Counted from the stretch's first letter, positions 1 to 8,700 are shown. The stretch: 39,558 nucleotides of DNA from Bacillota bacterium (GCA_023396045.1 JAEWXD010000033.1:1-39558), one strand, 5' to 3'. A program made the numbers and translations. Notes: a model not told the origin generated them from the letters alone.

Positions 1-691
1 CATCCATACAATACATGGGTGCACCTTGGGGTGCATTTTCTTTTGTAAAATGCCGTAAGCTACCCATAGAAAATATTTGTTTGCAAGCACTATCTACCAG
101 CCAAAGCAAAATATCCATATCATGGCAACATTTTTGCAATATCATAGGGCTGCTTTGCGCTGCATTGCGCCAGTTGCCACGCACAAAGCTATGGGCATGG
201 TGCCAGTAGCCAACGTTTTCTCTGTGGTCTATGTTAATAATATCCCCTATTGCATTGTTTTGTAGTAGTTCTTTTATTTTGCAAAAAAATGGTGAATAAC
301 GAAGCACATGGCAAATGCTAAGTATGCGATTATGTTCTTTTGCATATTCGCCCATGGCCACGATTTCTGCTTTGCTGTTGGACATGGGTTTTTCACACAG
401 CACATGGTAGCCCTTTTGTAGTGCCTGCATCACGGGTGCAAAATGCATATTGTCTTGTGTGCAAACAAGAGCACAATCTGCAAGTTTGGGTTTATTTAAC
501 AAATCCTCCCAAGTAGCAAACTGTAAATCCTCTGCAATGCCGTGTGCTTTGGCAAAGGCAGTACGCTTTTGCACATCCGGTTCAGCCACGGCAACAAAAC
601 GCAATTCTTGAGGATGTTGTAAAGCATAAGGTGCATATGCACGTGCGCCACGAAGACCGGCACCTATTAATATTGCTGTTAAAGTTTGCAT
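1..691 (-). CDS. Gfo/Idh/MocA family oxidoreductase, N-terminal part (cut by left edge)
   Basis: This is the first 230 residues of an NAD(P)-dependent sugar or polyol dehydrogenase-type oxidoreductase. The frame stays open to base 2, so the C-terminus lies outside the window. I see an N-terminal Rossmann motif (LIGAGLRGAR), the family's CEKP motif near residue 100, and the HVLRYSPFF and HSFVRGNWR stretches common in this family. The start is the ATG at 691-689, one base after the stop of the upstream permease, with the ribosome site AAAGGGG lying inside the end of that permease. It is the last visible gene of the solute-binding protein/permease/permease operon, so it probably acts on the imported sugar or a derivative. 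The substrate cannot be read from the sequence. Confidence 0.88.
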   Translation of the reverse strand, partial: MQTLTAILIGAGLRGARAYAPYALQHPQELRFVAVAEPDVQKRTAFAKAHGIAEDLQFATWEDLLNKPKLADCALVCTQDNMHFAPVMQALQKGYHVLCEKPMSNSKAEIVAMGEYAKEHNRILSICHVLRYSPFFCKIKELLQNNAIGDIINIDHRENVGYWHHAHSFVRGNWRNAAQSSPMILQKCCHDMDILLWLVDSACKQIFSMGSLRHFTKENAPQGAPMYCMD

Positions 692-692
692 A

Positions 693-1532
693 TTACCCCT
701 TTACTGCGCCACCGCTGAGCGCCTCTATAAAATATTTATTACACGCAACATAGAGTATAATGGGTGGTAATATAATAACCACCATGGCAGAAAACAAGCC
801 ATTATAGTTGGTTGCAAACGATGTTGTAAATGTAGAAAGCAAGGCGGGTACGGTTAGTTTTTCTCTGCTGATAACCACCAAGGAAGCCCAATAGTACTCG
901 TTCCAGTTATTTAAAAAAGCAAGCACAGCAGCTGTCATAATACCGGGACGCGCAATGGGAAAAATCACCTTCCACCAAGTTTGTGCATAGCCACAGCCAT
1001 CAATGGTGGCCGCCTCTTCTAACTCTTTGGGTATATTTTGATAATAGTTTTTAATAATGAAAAAGCTGAGTGCCAAGCCACTACAGGAATAAATAAACAC
1101 AAGCGCTGTTCTGGTATCATACATGTGCATAGCATTGATGAGGCTATATACAGGGTAGGTTAATGCCGTGGGGGGAATAAACATGGTGGCGTAAAGCAAT
1201 AAGCTAATAAAGTTTTTGCCCTTAAAGTCCATGCGTGCAATGACATAGGCAGACATGGAAATCATCAAAATACTGATTACAACCGACAAAAATGCAACCA
1301 ATAAACTATTGCCAAAGTAACGAAACACATGTAAATCTCTAAAGGTTGCAATATAGCCATCTAAACAAATGCTCTCCGGCAACATAAAACCCGGGCGTGC
1401 AATGGGGTCTTTTTTTAAACTGGATAGTACCAGCCAAATCAAAGGAACCAAAGCCACCAAACTTGCCCAAGCCAAAGCAATATAGGCAAGAAAATTACTG
1501 AGTCTATTATTTTGTTGATAGGGTTTACGCAT
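693..1532 (-). CDS. Carbohydrate ABC transporter permease (MalG type)
   Basis: Inner-membrane permease of a CUT1-type sugar ABC importer, 279 residues, usual for the family. Several hydrophobic segments are visible, starting at about residue 12. The cytoplasmic EAA loop reads EELEEAATIDGCGYAQTWW and is followed by the expected I-x-x-P element (VIFPIARPG); this is the contact site for the ATPase. Its start overlaps the end of the preceding permease by 8 bases, indicating translational coupling. No ATP-binding subunit is encoded nearby. Bacillota importers of this class often share one ATPase (MsmX type), which is an inference here. The MalG assignment rests on position in the operon and the EAA loop. 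Confidence 0.93.
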   Translation of the reverse strand: MRKPYQQNNRLSNFLAYIALAWASLVALVPLIWLVLSSLKKDPIARPGFMLPESICLDGYIATFRDLHVFRYFGNSLLVAFLSVVISILMISMSAYVIARMDFKGKNFISLLLYATMFIPPTALTYPVYSLINAMHMYDTRTALVFIYSCSGLALSFFIIKNYYQNIPKELEEAATIDGCGYAQTWWKVIFPIARPGIMTAAVLAFLNNWNEYYWASLVVISREKLTVPALLSTFTTSFATNYNGLFSAMVVIILPPIILYVACNKYFIEALSGGAVKG

Positions 1533-2436
1533 GTGGTTTCTCCTTATGCCAAGAGTAGAGCACGTTTACAATTACGATAATAAGCATACCAGCCAGGATT
1601 TGCACCACAGCCACGGCGTTGGCACGCCCAAATTGTGTACGTGGGCTGGTAATAGCCAAGGTACGAATCACATAGCTGATACTATAGGTACCCGCTGCAC
1701 CCTTGGTTAAAAAATGCACTTCGTTGAACAATAAGAAGCCGGCGGTTGCTGCCAAAATAGAAACTGTACGCAAGGTATCCTTAATCATGGGCAGAATAAT
1801 ATACCAATCTTGCTTTAAGCCACTGGCACCATCTAAGGTTGCGGCTTCTTTAATTTCTTCCGGCACGGCATTGATATTGCCCAATATCATAACGGTTGTG
1901 GTACCGGTAAAGAAAATATACGCACAGGTCATGGCTACAAATGCGCCACCTTTGAGCAACAATATATTTTGGCTGAACCCCGGTTGAAACAAACGAATAA
2001 CGGGATTTACCACACCATAAAGGGGGCTGTACAGTTGCAAAAATATCATGGCGATAGCGGCGGTAGAAATCATATTGGGAATAATATAAATACTGCGCAC
2101 CAGCTTTACACCATGTATTTTTTTTGCAAAGCTAAGGGCTATGACAGTAGATACCGGTATTTGTACTACCGCACCCAACAAAGCCCAAAGGCTTGAATTT
2201 TGCATGGCCTCCCAAAAATAGGGGTACACAGTAAACAAGTATTGGTAGTTGGTAAACAGTTTGGATAAAGGATAAAATTCCGGGTTTCTAAGGTTTGTAT
2301 AATCCCACTTGGCAAAGGATGTAATAAATACATTCAATATGGGGTAGAGATAAAATACGCAAAAAGCAAGCATGGTAGGTGCTAAGAAAGCAATGATAAA
2401 GCCTGTTCTGCGGTAATTTCTTTTTGTTTTTTGCAT
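1525..2436 (-). CDS. Carbohydrate ABC transporter permease (MalF type)
   Basis: First permease of the same sugar importer, 303 residues. A short cytoplasmic N-terminus (RNYRR) precedes the first membrane span, FIIAFLAPTMLAFCVFYLYP. The EAA loop is EEIKEAATLDGASG followed by IILPMIKDT. The gene starts 61 bases after the solute-binding protein stop, with a ribosome site (AAGGAGAG) just upstream. A perfect 13-bp hairpin sits in that gap. Order solute-binding protein, MalF-type, MalG-type is the usual layout of CUT1 operons. The substrate is not predictable beyond a carbohydrate or polyol. Confidence 0.93.
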   Translation of the reverse strand: MQKTKRNYRRTGFIIAFLAPTMLAFCVFYLYPILNVFITSFAKWDYTNLRNPEFYPLSKLFTNYQYLFTVYPYFWEAMQNSSLWALLGAVVQIPVSTVIALSFAKKIHGVKLVRSIYIIPNMISTAAIAMIFLQLYSPLYGVVNPVIRLFQPGFSQNILLLKGGAFVAMTCAYIFFTGTTTVMILGNINAVPEEIKEAATLDGASGLKQDWYIILPMIKDTLRTVSILAATAGFLLFNEVHFLTKGAAGTYSISYVIRTLAITSPRTQFGRANAVAVVQILAGMLIIVIVNVLYSWHKEKPHA

Positions 2437-2462
2437 ATTGTATCTCTCCTTAGGTTAGAAAT

Positions 2463-2492
2463 TTGCAGGGGAAGACCGTTCTTCCCCTGCAA
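2463..2492 (-). promoter_or_regulatory. Intercistronic 13-bp perfect hairpin between binding protein and permease
   Basis: The arms at 2463-2475 and 2480-2492 (TTGCAGGGGAAGA on the minus strand) pair perfectly around a 4-base loop. It lies six bases past the binding protein stop and is followed by only a short T stretch (ATTTCT), so it is a poor terminator. In sugar ABC operons such hairpins commonly protect the upstream transcript from 3' decay or terminate part of transcription, giving more binding protein than permease. Confidence 0.7.
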
Positions 2493-2497
2493 GCATA

Positions 2498-3760
2498 TTA
2501 GCTGATAATAGCAATGAGTTCTTTTTGCAATTGTTCAAAGCGAGCATCAATATCGGTGTTGCTTACAGCGCATTCCATAAATGCGTTGATGATAGCGGCA
2601 CTTACATCGCCGCCCCAAAGGTTAGCTGCATCCATAACAATGGTTGGGGCTGTGTTTACCATAGCGCAAGCATTTGCTAATTTAATGGTAATAGGGTTTC
2701 CGTCTTTTTCAGCCAATGCATTGATATCTACAGCACTATTGCAAGGGTTGGCTTGAACTTTTAAGAAGATTTCGCTTTGTACTTCTTCACTTGTCATATA
2801 TTGCAAGAATTCCAATGCCAATTTGGTTTTGGCTTCGCTCATGCCGCTGGCTATGCTTAAGCCACCACCGGCTGTAGAAATGCTTACATTGCCCGGGAAA
2901 ATGGCAGGTTGAATATCTTCTGCCAACTCTGTTGCAATACCACTGGCATTCCATACACCGTTGAGCAATACAGCAGCCATGCCGTTTTTGTTAAAGTCGT
3001 CCATAAGGTTGCCTACATCGTTGGTGGTGTGTTCGGAACCATTGGCTTGGTCTAACTTGGCTACGGTTTTAAATGCGTTTGCAAATATTTCAGATTGAAT
3101 GGCTTCTGCTGTGAGTTCGCCCATCAGAAGTGCTTTGCCTTCTTCTGTTTGTGCTAAATGTGCTGTGAGTAAGAAGCCCGAGCCTTGACCGGCAGCGTAT
3201 GCATACTTGCCGTTGTTCAAAGCACGTACTTTATCCATAGCTTCTGCAAAGCCTTCCCATGTTGTGAGGGCTTCTGCTTCTACACCGGCTTCTTTTAATA
3301 CTGCTGTATTTATCCAAATGCCACGGCTTTCCAATTGGTCATGCACGGTATAAATATGGCCATCTACATCATTTTGTGTGTAGTTGATACCAACAGCAGC
3401 TTGTAGCTTGTTTTCGTCAATAAATGGTTTTACATCCAATACCAAGCCTTGTGCAATGGCAGCTTGTGGTACAGAACCGGAAACATCTACAACATCAGGG
3501 AAAGCGCCACCGGCAACTTTTGCACTTACGATTTCTTCTCTGTTTTCTACAGCGATAGGTTTAAATGTAACGGGGCCATCTGCATGTTTTGCTGCAAAAG
3601 CATCGTACAAATCACGCATTGCTTTGGCTGCCGGCCATTCGCTTTCTGCATGATAATAACCATGGTAGAATTCTAAAACTTCTTTTTCTTGCGCAAAGGC
3701 AAAGGAACCACACATGCTGAGCATGAGTGCTGCTACCAATAAAATAGATAGTTTTTTCAT
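2498..3760 (-). CDS. Extracellular sugar-binding protein of ABC importer (family 1)
   Basis: Secreted solute-binding protein of 420 residues that captures the substrate for the downstream permeases. The N-terminus is a signal peptide (MKKLSILLVAALMLSM..) with a likely signal peptidase I site after AFA. The single Cys at 17 is preceded by LSM, which is not a good lipobox. Family-1 features include the FYHGYYHAESEWPAA N-terminal lobe, the GVWNASG segment and the C-terminal YMTSEEVQSEIF helix. The ribosome site is GAGGTGA, 6-7 bases from the ATG. It has its own promoter region with a repeated dyad operator upstream. It is a paralogue of the tethered protein at 3964-5202, sharing the YM-SE-VQ region. 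Confidence 0.93.
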   Translation of the reverse strand: MKKLSILLVAALMLSMCGSFAFAQEKEVLEFYHGYYHAESEWPAAKAMRDLYDAFAAKHADGPVTFKPIAVENREEIVSAKVAGGAFPDVVDVSGSVPQAAIAQGLVLDVKPFIDENKLQAAVGINYTQNDVDGHIYTVHDQLESRGIWINTAVLKEAGVEAEALTTWEGFAEAMDKVRALNNGKYAYAAGQGSGFLLTAHLAQTEEGKALLMGELTAEAIQSEIFANAFKTVAKLDQANGSEHTTNDVGNLMDDFNKNGMAAVLLNGVWNASGIATELAEDIQPAIFPGNVSISTAGGGLSIASGMSEAKTKLALEFLQYMTSEEVQSEIFLKVQANPCNSAVDINALAEKDGNPITIKLANACAMVNTAPTIVMDAANLWGGDVSAAIINAFMECAVSNTDIDARFEQLQKELIAIIS

Positions 3761-3862
3761 AAGTCACCTCTATAAAATATATTTGTTATTAGCATACAAC
3801 TTTAATTTTGTGTAATAAATGTTATTTATTGCCAAAAAATTGCAAATTTTAGCACACTTATT

Positions 3863-3904
3863 GTAAAGTATTTACCTCAAACAGCAACAAGGTAAATATT
3901 TTAC
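3863..3904. promoter_or_regulatory. Paired 13-bp dyads GTAAA-N3-TTTAC upstream of binding protein gene
   Basis: Two copies of GTAAA-N3-TTTAC occur at 3863-3875 and 3892-3904, centres 29 bp apart. Together they form a larger inverted repeat with 15-base arms differing at one position. They lie 103-142 bases upstream of the ATG of the sugar-binding protein gene and just after the terminator of the sensor operon. Such a repeated site fits an operator for a transcription regulator, and the AraC-type response regulator at 5199-5912 is the obvious candidate. The pairing is seen; the binding protein is inferred. Confidence 0.6.
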
Positions 3905-3913
3905 TGTGAATAT

Positions 3914-3942
3914 ATAAAAAAGCCCCTGCAAAACAAAGGCTT
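3914..3942 (-). terminator. Rho-independent terminator after the sensor operon
   Basis: On the minus strand AAGCCTTT pairs with AGGGGCTT (two G-U pairs) around a 7-base loop and is followed by a run of T. It lies 22 bases past the stop of the tethered solute-binding protein and separates the sensing operon from the transport operon. Confidence 0.65.
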
Positions 3943-3963
3943 GTAATTTTTATAAGGAATGCT

Positions 3964-5202
3964 TTAATGCACTTGAAGGTCTTGTAAAAACTGTTCTTTT
4001 GAAATTTTATTTTGCAAAAATGGAACAATATTTTGCAAAAACACTTCTTTTTGGTTTGGTTTCCAAATGCCGTCTACATTATTTATGTGCATTTGGGCAC
4101 TTTGTACCATCTCTACTGCTTGCCCTAAGCGCAACATATTTTGTGTTTTGGGAAATTGCACCTTAGGGTTGGCCGGCACTTGCCTGGTTTGATTTAATAT
4201 ACGCTGTTGCACTGCTTCGCTTAACATATAGTCTACAAATTGCAAACTTGCATTCGTTTTTTCTACATTATCGCTATGACCTACCACATATGCCAAATCG
4301 CTGGTAATACTTGCCATGCTTTGTTCTTTATAGGGCAAAAGCGCATATTCTGCTTTTATTTCCGGATAAATCATAGATTCTGCCCAAACACCATTCATAT
4401 ATAGCAAGGTTTTTTGCGTATTAAATAGCCTTGTTTCATCTCTATATGTAAAATAATCACGAATAGGATAGCTATACATATATAGCTTTTTCAATAAATC
4501 CAAAGCTGACGAAACATTTTCTGCACGGAGTGTGGTTATATGCTCTTGATAAAACAAATGATTGATTATATTCAGATATGCTTCATTACTAAATGCAAAA
4601 GGATATATTTCAGTACCGTTTTCCTTGTTGTATAGCTGTATTGCTTCGCATAGAGCAAACAGGTCTTCCCACGTTTTAGGGGTAGATGTATGTAATTTCT
4701 GCAACATATCTTGGTTACACCAATAACCACCACTTAATATCAAAACATCCGACAGGGTATAGAGTTTTTCATTTTGCATCCATTTTTCTATGTTTTGCTT
4801 GGCAAGGTTTGTTGCAAAGCTTGGATGCTGCTCTATATAGGGCTGTAAATCCAATGCTAAGTTTTTTTGCACCATATATTCATACACATGGTTATAACCA
4901 ATACCTGCAAAGCTAACGACATCCGGCACTTTACCCACTTGCAAAAGGTCTTCCAATTTATTGAGAAGTTCCTTGCCCGACGGCATAGAAAGCAAGTGCA
5001 AGCGCACAGGATGTTCTTTTTCAAAATCTTGAAAAATATCTCGCATACGTTTATGGTCTTCTTCCATAGTGCCCCATGCGTGCAAAATGGTTATTTCTGT
5101 TGTTTCTTTAGGTAAGTACAAAGTATTTTGCATTTGTTGCCACAACAACACGGCAACCGCAAGCAATAATATAACACTTACTACCCACATTATTTTTTTC
5201 AT
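3964..5202 (-). CDS. Membrane-tethered extracellular solute-binding protein, probable sensor partner
   Basis: 412-residue family-1 solute-binding protein. The N-terminus is MKKIMWVVSVILLLAVAVLL, a membrane segment with neither a lipobox nor a clear signal peptidase site, so the protein is probably anchored on the outer face of the membrane. The lobe start (ITILHAWGTMEEDHKRM) and the LYMNGVWAES segment are typical of the family. Its ATG overlaps the TGA of the response regulator (ATGA), and a terminator follows, so it belongs to the two-component operon and not to the transporter. In comparable Bacillota loci such proteins hand the ligand to the histidine kinase instead of a permease. That role is inferred from context. 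Confidence 0.88.
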   Translation of the reverse strand: MKKIMWVVSVILLLAVAVLLWQQMQNTLYLPKETTEITILHAWGTMEEDHKRMRDIFQDFEKEHPVRLHLLSMPSGKELLNKLEDLLQVGKVPDVVSFAGIGYNHVYEYMVQKNLALDLQPYIEQHPSFATNLAKQNIEKWMQNEKLYTLSDVLILSGGYWCNQDMLQKLHTSTPKTWEDLFALCEAIQLYNKENGTEIYPFAFSNEAYLNIINHLFYQEHITTLRAENVSSALDLLKKLYMYSYPIRDYFTYRDETRLFNTQKTLLYMNGVWAESMIYPEIKAEYALLPYKEQSMASITSDLAYVVGHSDNVEKTNASLQFVDYMLSEAVQQRILNQTRQVPANPKVQFPKTQNMLRLGQAVEMVQSAQMHINNVDGIWKPNQKEVFLQNIVPFLQNKISKEQFLQDLQVH

Positions 5203-5912
5203 GCTTTATACTCTCTTGGGGAACAACCCGTAAACTTTTTAAACACTTTAGAAAAATAGGCCGTATCTTCAAAACCCACTTGTTCTGCAATTTCATAAAT
5301 TTTGAAATGGTTTTGCAAAATAAGCTGTTTGCTTTTTTCTATGCGTTTTTGCATAACATAGGCAAACAAATTATTCCCTTTCTTATTTTTATATAAGCGA
5401 CTTAAATAGCTGCGGTTGGCATGCAAGGCTTCTGCCATATCGTCCAATGTAAAATTGGTATACAAATGTTCTTCTACAAATTGCTCCATTTGGTGAATTA
5501 AACTCGGGTTTTCTTCTGCCTTGCAATCTAAAATTTGCTTTTCCAAGTTATGAATTGCTTTTTCTACGGCTTGTTGTAAATCTTCCAAAATAGAGATTTT
5601 TAAAACATATTCACACACACTATACTTAATGGCTGTTTTGGCATAGGAAAAATCCTCATAGGCGCTGAGTATAATGATTTGTGTTTCCGGATAAGTTTCA
5701 TAGAGTTGCTTTGCAAGCTGTAAACCGTCCATCACCGGCATTTTAATATCGGTAAGCACAATATCTGCCGGGCATTCTTCCATTTTTTCTAAAAGCTCCT
5801 CACCATTTTGTGCAACAAAACAAAGCTCACAATTCAATTTTTGCCACGGAACCAATTTTTGCAAAACTTCACGAATATACAATTCGTCATCTGCTGCGAT
5901 TACTCTCCACAT
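5199..5912 (-). CDS. Response regulator, REC plus AraC-type HTH (YesN class)
   Basis: 237-residue DNA-binding response regulator. The receiver domain covers about residues 3-118 with acidic pair D8-D9, phospho-acceptor D55 (VLTDIKMPVMDG) and conserved K105. The residue after K105 is I where P is usual. The C-terminal 100 residues hold two helix-turn-helix units of the AraC type, ending in the signature GFEDTAYFSKVFKKFTG-SPREY. I chose the ATG at 5912 over the upstream in-frame start at 5951 because it has AAAGGG eight bases before it and begins directly with the receiver fold. It overlaps the kinase end by 13 bases. It likely activates the adjacent sugar transport operon. Confidence 0.93.
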   Translation of the reverse strand: MWRVIAADDELYIREVLQKLVPWQKLNCELCFVAQNGEELLEKMEECPADIVLTDIKMPVMDGLQLAKQLYETYPETQIIILSAYEDFSYAKTAIKYSVCEYVLKISILEDLQQAVEKAIHNLEKQILDCKAEENPSLIHQMEQFVEEHLYTNFTLDDMAEALHANRSYLSRLYKNKKGNNLFAYVMQKRIEKSKQLILQNHFKIYEIAEQVGFEDTAYFSKVFKKFTGCSPREYKA

Positions 5913-7576
5913 GCTGTATCCCTTTCTATAGGCAATTGTATTTGTACACAAGTGCCTTCCCCTGCTTTGCCTTCTATATGAAAGCTTGCTTTATTGGCAT
6001 ATAGTATTTGTAATAAACGTTTGATATTTTGAATAGAGGTATGCGTATGTTCCTTGGTAGGCTCTGTTTCTTGATTTTGGTACCCTATACCATCGTCTTG
6101 AATATCTATATGCAAGGTATCAGCTTGTTCATAAATATGCAAGTTTAAATGAAACTGCTCTTTCTTTGGTTCCATACCGTGTGCTATGGCGTTTTCTACC
6201 ATGGGTTCAATGAGCAACCTTGGTATGAGGCAATGCTTTAAAGCATTATTTGCATATTCTATTTGGTAGCAAAGTTTATTGCCAAAGCGTTCCTTTTGTA
6301 AATGCAAATAAAACTGCACGAGCTCCATCTCTTCTGCCACGGTTATTTTTTCTTGCTTATCCCTAAAAATTTTGCCTTGCAAAAGCTTAGAAAAAGCATG
6401 TATACTTTCGTACAAAGAATCGTTACCGCTTAATTTTGCCTTTAAAGAAAGCATAGCCAGCACATTAAACGCAAAATGTGGGTTTAATTGAGATTGCAAA
6501 TATTTTACTTGCGCTTGGGAAGCTAAAATTTGTTTTTCGTACACCTCTGTAATCAGCCTGTGAATTCTACTTGCCATAGTATTAAATACGCTGCTAATTT
6601 CATGAAATTCCAAAATAGCATTGTCTTGCATACGCACATGAAAATCCTGCTTACCAAAGGCGCGGATATTATGCATTAACTCTTCTATGGGCGCAAGGAT
6701 TTTACTGCCAAATGTATAGCTTGCAATAATGGCCACAATGACTATTAGTATGAGCACAAGGCTTAAACTAATCATTAATTGGTTAAGGGTTGCATATACA
6801 TTCTGCATTGCAATACTCACAAATACTTTTGTGCCAAAGGCCGCATTGCGCATAAAGTACAAAGACTCCATACCATCCATATCGGTTTTGCCAGAATTTT
6901 GTAGTTGGGATGAAAGTGCAAACGCATCACTTGCAAACAAGCTTTGCTGCCCTGCATATAAAGCCCAATGTATACCCGTATAATGTTGAATATCAGCAAA
7001 AATAGCTTCTACTGCCGGCGTATACAAGGCACAGATGAGCACCCCGTTTTCTTGCATGGCATTGTTTAGCAGACGCACGCATACATACACGATATTATTT
7101 TGAACAATACATTGGTAGGTAGTATTGCTTTGTAAAAATATGCCACGCACAGCACTATATTGTGCCAATAAATCTTGTTTTTCTATAAGTGTAAGGGGAT
7201 AATAATGTTCCAACCGGTTTTGCTTACCACTCAAAAAAACACTGCTTACAAAGGGCATACCTTGCACTGCATTTTGTGCAGAAAATAAATCTATACTTTG
7301 TAAAAGCTGTGCATCTGCTTTTTGGCTTGATTGTAAAAACTGCATGATATCTTTATTATGCCGTAAAGATACCACCCCTTGTTCTATAAAAGCAATTTTA
7401 TCTGTGAGCGCTTTGCTTGTAGTATCCAATTGATAAAGCAATTCTTTTTGGGTGTTTTTAATGCCGGTGAAATAGAATAAGGATATCATAATTATCCCTA
7501 CTAAAAACACGGTACCCACACAAATAGAGATGAGCAGCTTAGCCAATTCTTTTTTTAAGCTTTGTTTGCTTTGCAT
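5900..7576 (-). CDS. Sensor histidine kinase, YesM/LytS-like
   Basis: 558-residue membrane histidine kinase. Transmembrane helix 1 spans about residues 13-34, followed by an extracellular sensing region of roughly 230 residues, a second membrane helix at about 270-290 and a HAMP linker. The phospho-acceptor is near residue 367 within LQSQLNPHFAFNVL, the His_kinase (YesM) signature. The ATPase N-box is LIEPMVENAIAHG and a G-box DDGIGYQN follows. It pairs with the AraC-type regulator encoded directly after it. Kinases of this class usually sense extracellular carbohydrates, often through a solute-binding protein, and one is encoded two genes downstream. It starts 9 bases after the acyltransferase stop. 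Confidence 0.93.
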   Translation of the reverse strand: MQSKQSLKKELAKLLISICVGTVFLVGIIMISLFYFTGIKNTQKELLYQLDTTSKALTDKIAFIEQGVVSLRHNKDIMQFLQSSQKADAQLLQSIDLFSAQNAVQGMPFVSSVFLSGKQNRLEHYYPLTLIEKQDLLAQYSAVRGIFLQSNTTYQCIVQNNIVYVCVRLLNNAMQENGVLICALYTPAVEAIFADIQHYTGIHWALYAGQQSLFASDAFALSSQLQNSGKTDMDGMESLYFMRNAAFGTKVFVSIAMQNVYATLNQLMISLSLVLILIVIVAIIASYTFGSKILAPIEELMHNIRAFGKQDFHVRMQDNAILEFHEISSVFNTMASRIHRLITEVYEKQILASQAQVKYLQSQLNPHFAFNVLAMLSLKAKLSGNDSLYESIHAFSKLLQGKIFRDKQEKITVAEEMELVQFYLHLQKERFGNKLCYQIEYANNALKHCLIPRLLIEPMVENAIAHGMEPKKEQFHLNLHIYEQADTLHIDIQDDGIGYQNQETEPTKEHTHTSIQNIKRLLQILYANKASFHIEGKAGEGTCVQIQLPIERDTACGE

Positions 7577-7585
7577 ACTTCTTCC

Positions 7586-8596
7586 TTAATTTACACGAAA
7601 ACCATAATAATTTTGGCAACGTTTGCCCGTTTTATAATATGCTTGTATTGCTTTTTGCAATGAATTAGTAGCATTTGCAGACAGAGGATCTTGGTTTTGA
7701 AATACCCTCTCTCTCATTTGCGCATCATCGCTCGCAAAAGGAACCAATGTAAAGTTTTTAGAGAATGCAGCAATACGTGATTGTGGCATAATTTCTGCAA
7801 AAACAGGGTCCATAAGCCATGTTTCGCACAGTAAAACAGGTGGACATTCAAAATACTTTGCAAAGAAGTTTGGTGCCATCTGTAAGGATTCCTGCACCAA
7901 AGCATTGTCTAACACTTCGCCTTCCGGAATATGGGTATCCAGCACAATATCATTGGGTTGATATAGAATTTGATAATCCTTTATAAAAAAACGCTTTGCT
8001 TGCTCTTCTATTTTACCGTTTACAATAGGGCAGCCTATATAATACTCCCCTTCGGTTTGTAAAGGTAAAAATATATCGCCTTGCTGAACCTGTGCATGTA
8101 TGCATTGTATAGTGCCATTGTAATGTTGCAAAATATAACAAGGCATGGGCATGGCACGCAACATAAATTGCAACCTGCCCAAGCGAAACAATTGGCCACG
8201 CACATGGTTTTGCAACCAGCCATATTCTATAAGCCCATAGTGGCCAGTTTGTTGATAGCAATGCTCCATCCAAATATGGATGTCGCTCAGGGTATGGTTC
8301 AATATAGAGAGAGGTATCTTTTTTTGCCTGTAAAAGCTTTCTATTTGTGGCAGGGCGCTTATAATGGCAAGCAAAGCATGCATATTTTCATGCTTTCCCC
8401 ATAGCTTTTGCACTTCTTGTTTTGTAGCTACAAGGTCATAACTCCTTGCTTGTAGCTGTAAATTAGACAACTCCTTTTGCAATAAAGCTTGTTTATTTTT
8501 ATCTGTATTATAATTTTGCACAGCAAAAAGAATGGCCTCCCATTGCGATGGGGTAAAAGAAATTCTTTGTTTTGCGAATTGCAATGCTTGCTCCAT
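7586..8596 (-). CDS. Acyltransferase domain protein (NAT_N plus GNAT-like C-terminal domain)
   Basis: 336-residue soluble protein with no signal peptide. Residues about 135-335 resemble the GNAT-like C-terminal domain of clostridial 'acyltransferase domain-containing proteins': GQLFRLGRLQFM near residue 133, the hallmark HIPEG (about residue 223), CETWLMDPVFAEIMP and the DDAQMRERVF stretch. The first 130 residues would be the paired N-terminal domain. Acyl donor and acceptor are unknown for this family. It is the first gene of the two-component operon: the kinase starts 9 bases later. That position is unusual and suggests a link to the sensed substrate, for example acylation of a sugar or of a cell component, which is inference only. 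Confidence 0.75.
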   Translation of the reverse strand: MEQALQFAKQRISFTPSQWEAILFAVQNYNTDKNKQALLQKELSNLQLQARSYDLVATKQEVQKLWGKHENMHALLAIISALPQIESFYRQKKIPLSILNHTLSDIHIWMEHCYQQTGHYGLIEYGWLQNHVRGQLFRLGRLQFMLRAMPMPCYILQHYNGTIQCIHAQVQQGDIFLPLQTEGEYYIGCPIVNGKIEEQAKRFFIKDYQILYQPNDIVLDTHIPEGEVLDNALVQESLQMAPNFFAKYFECPPVLLCETWLMDPVFAEIMPQSRIAAFSKNFTLVPFASDDAQMRERVFQNQDPLSANATNSLQKAIQAYYKTGKRCQNYYGFRVN

Positions 8597-8700
8597 AGGG
8601 TGCTCCTGTTTTTTGTTTTATGGTAACATAGCTTATTATAAAATGCAAACCTTGTGTTTTGATACATTTTACATGCGCGTGCAAATATAATAAAACGATA
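8597..8700 (-). promoter_or_regulatory. Promoter region of the acyltransferase/two-component operon
   Basis: A TATAAT hexamer lies at 8635-8640 on the minus strand, about 40 bases before the ATG, but its -35 partner is weak. The ribosome site before the ATG is AGGAGC. No clear operator was found. Confidence 0.4.

Noticed and set aside
3761..3862. Search for a clear SigA promoter before the sugar-binding protein gene
   Set aside because: Several AT-rich hexamers can be paired, but none has both a good -35 and -10 with 16-18 base spacing, so none is called.
5913..5951. Upstream start of the response regulator
   Set aside because: The 13 extra residues lie inside the kinase end and include the ribosome site of the ATG at 5912.
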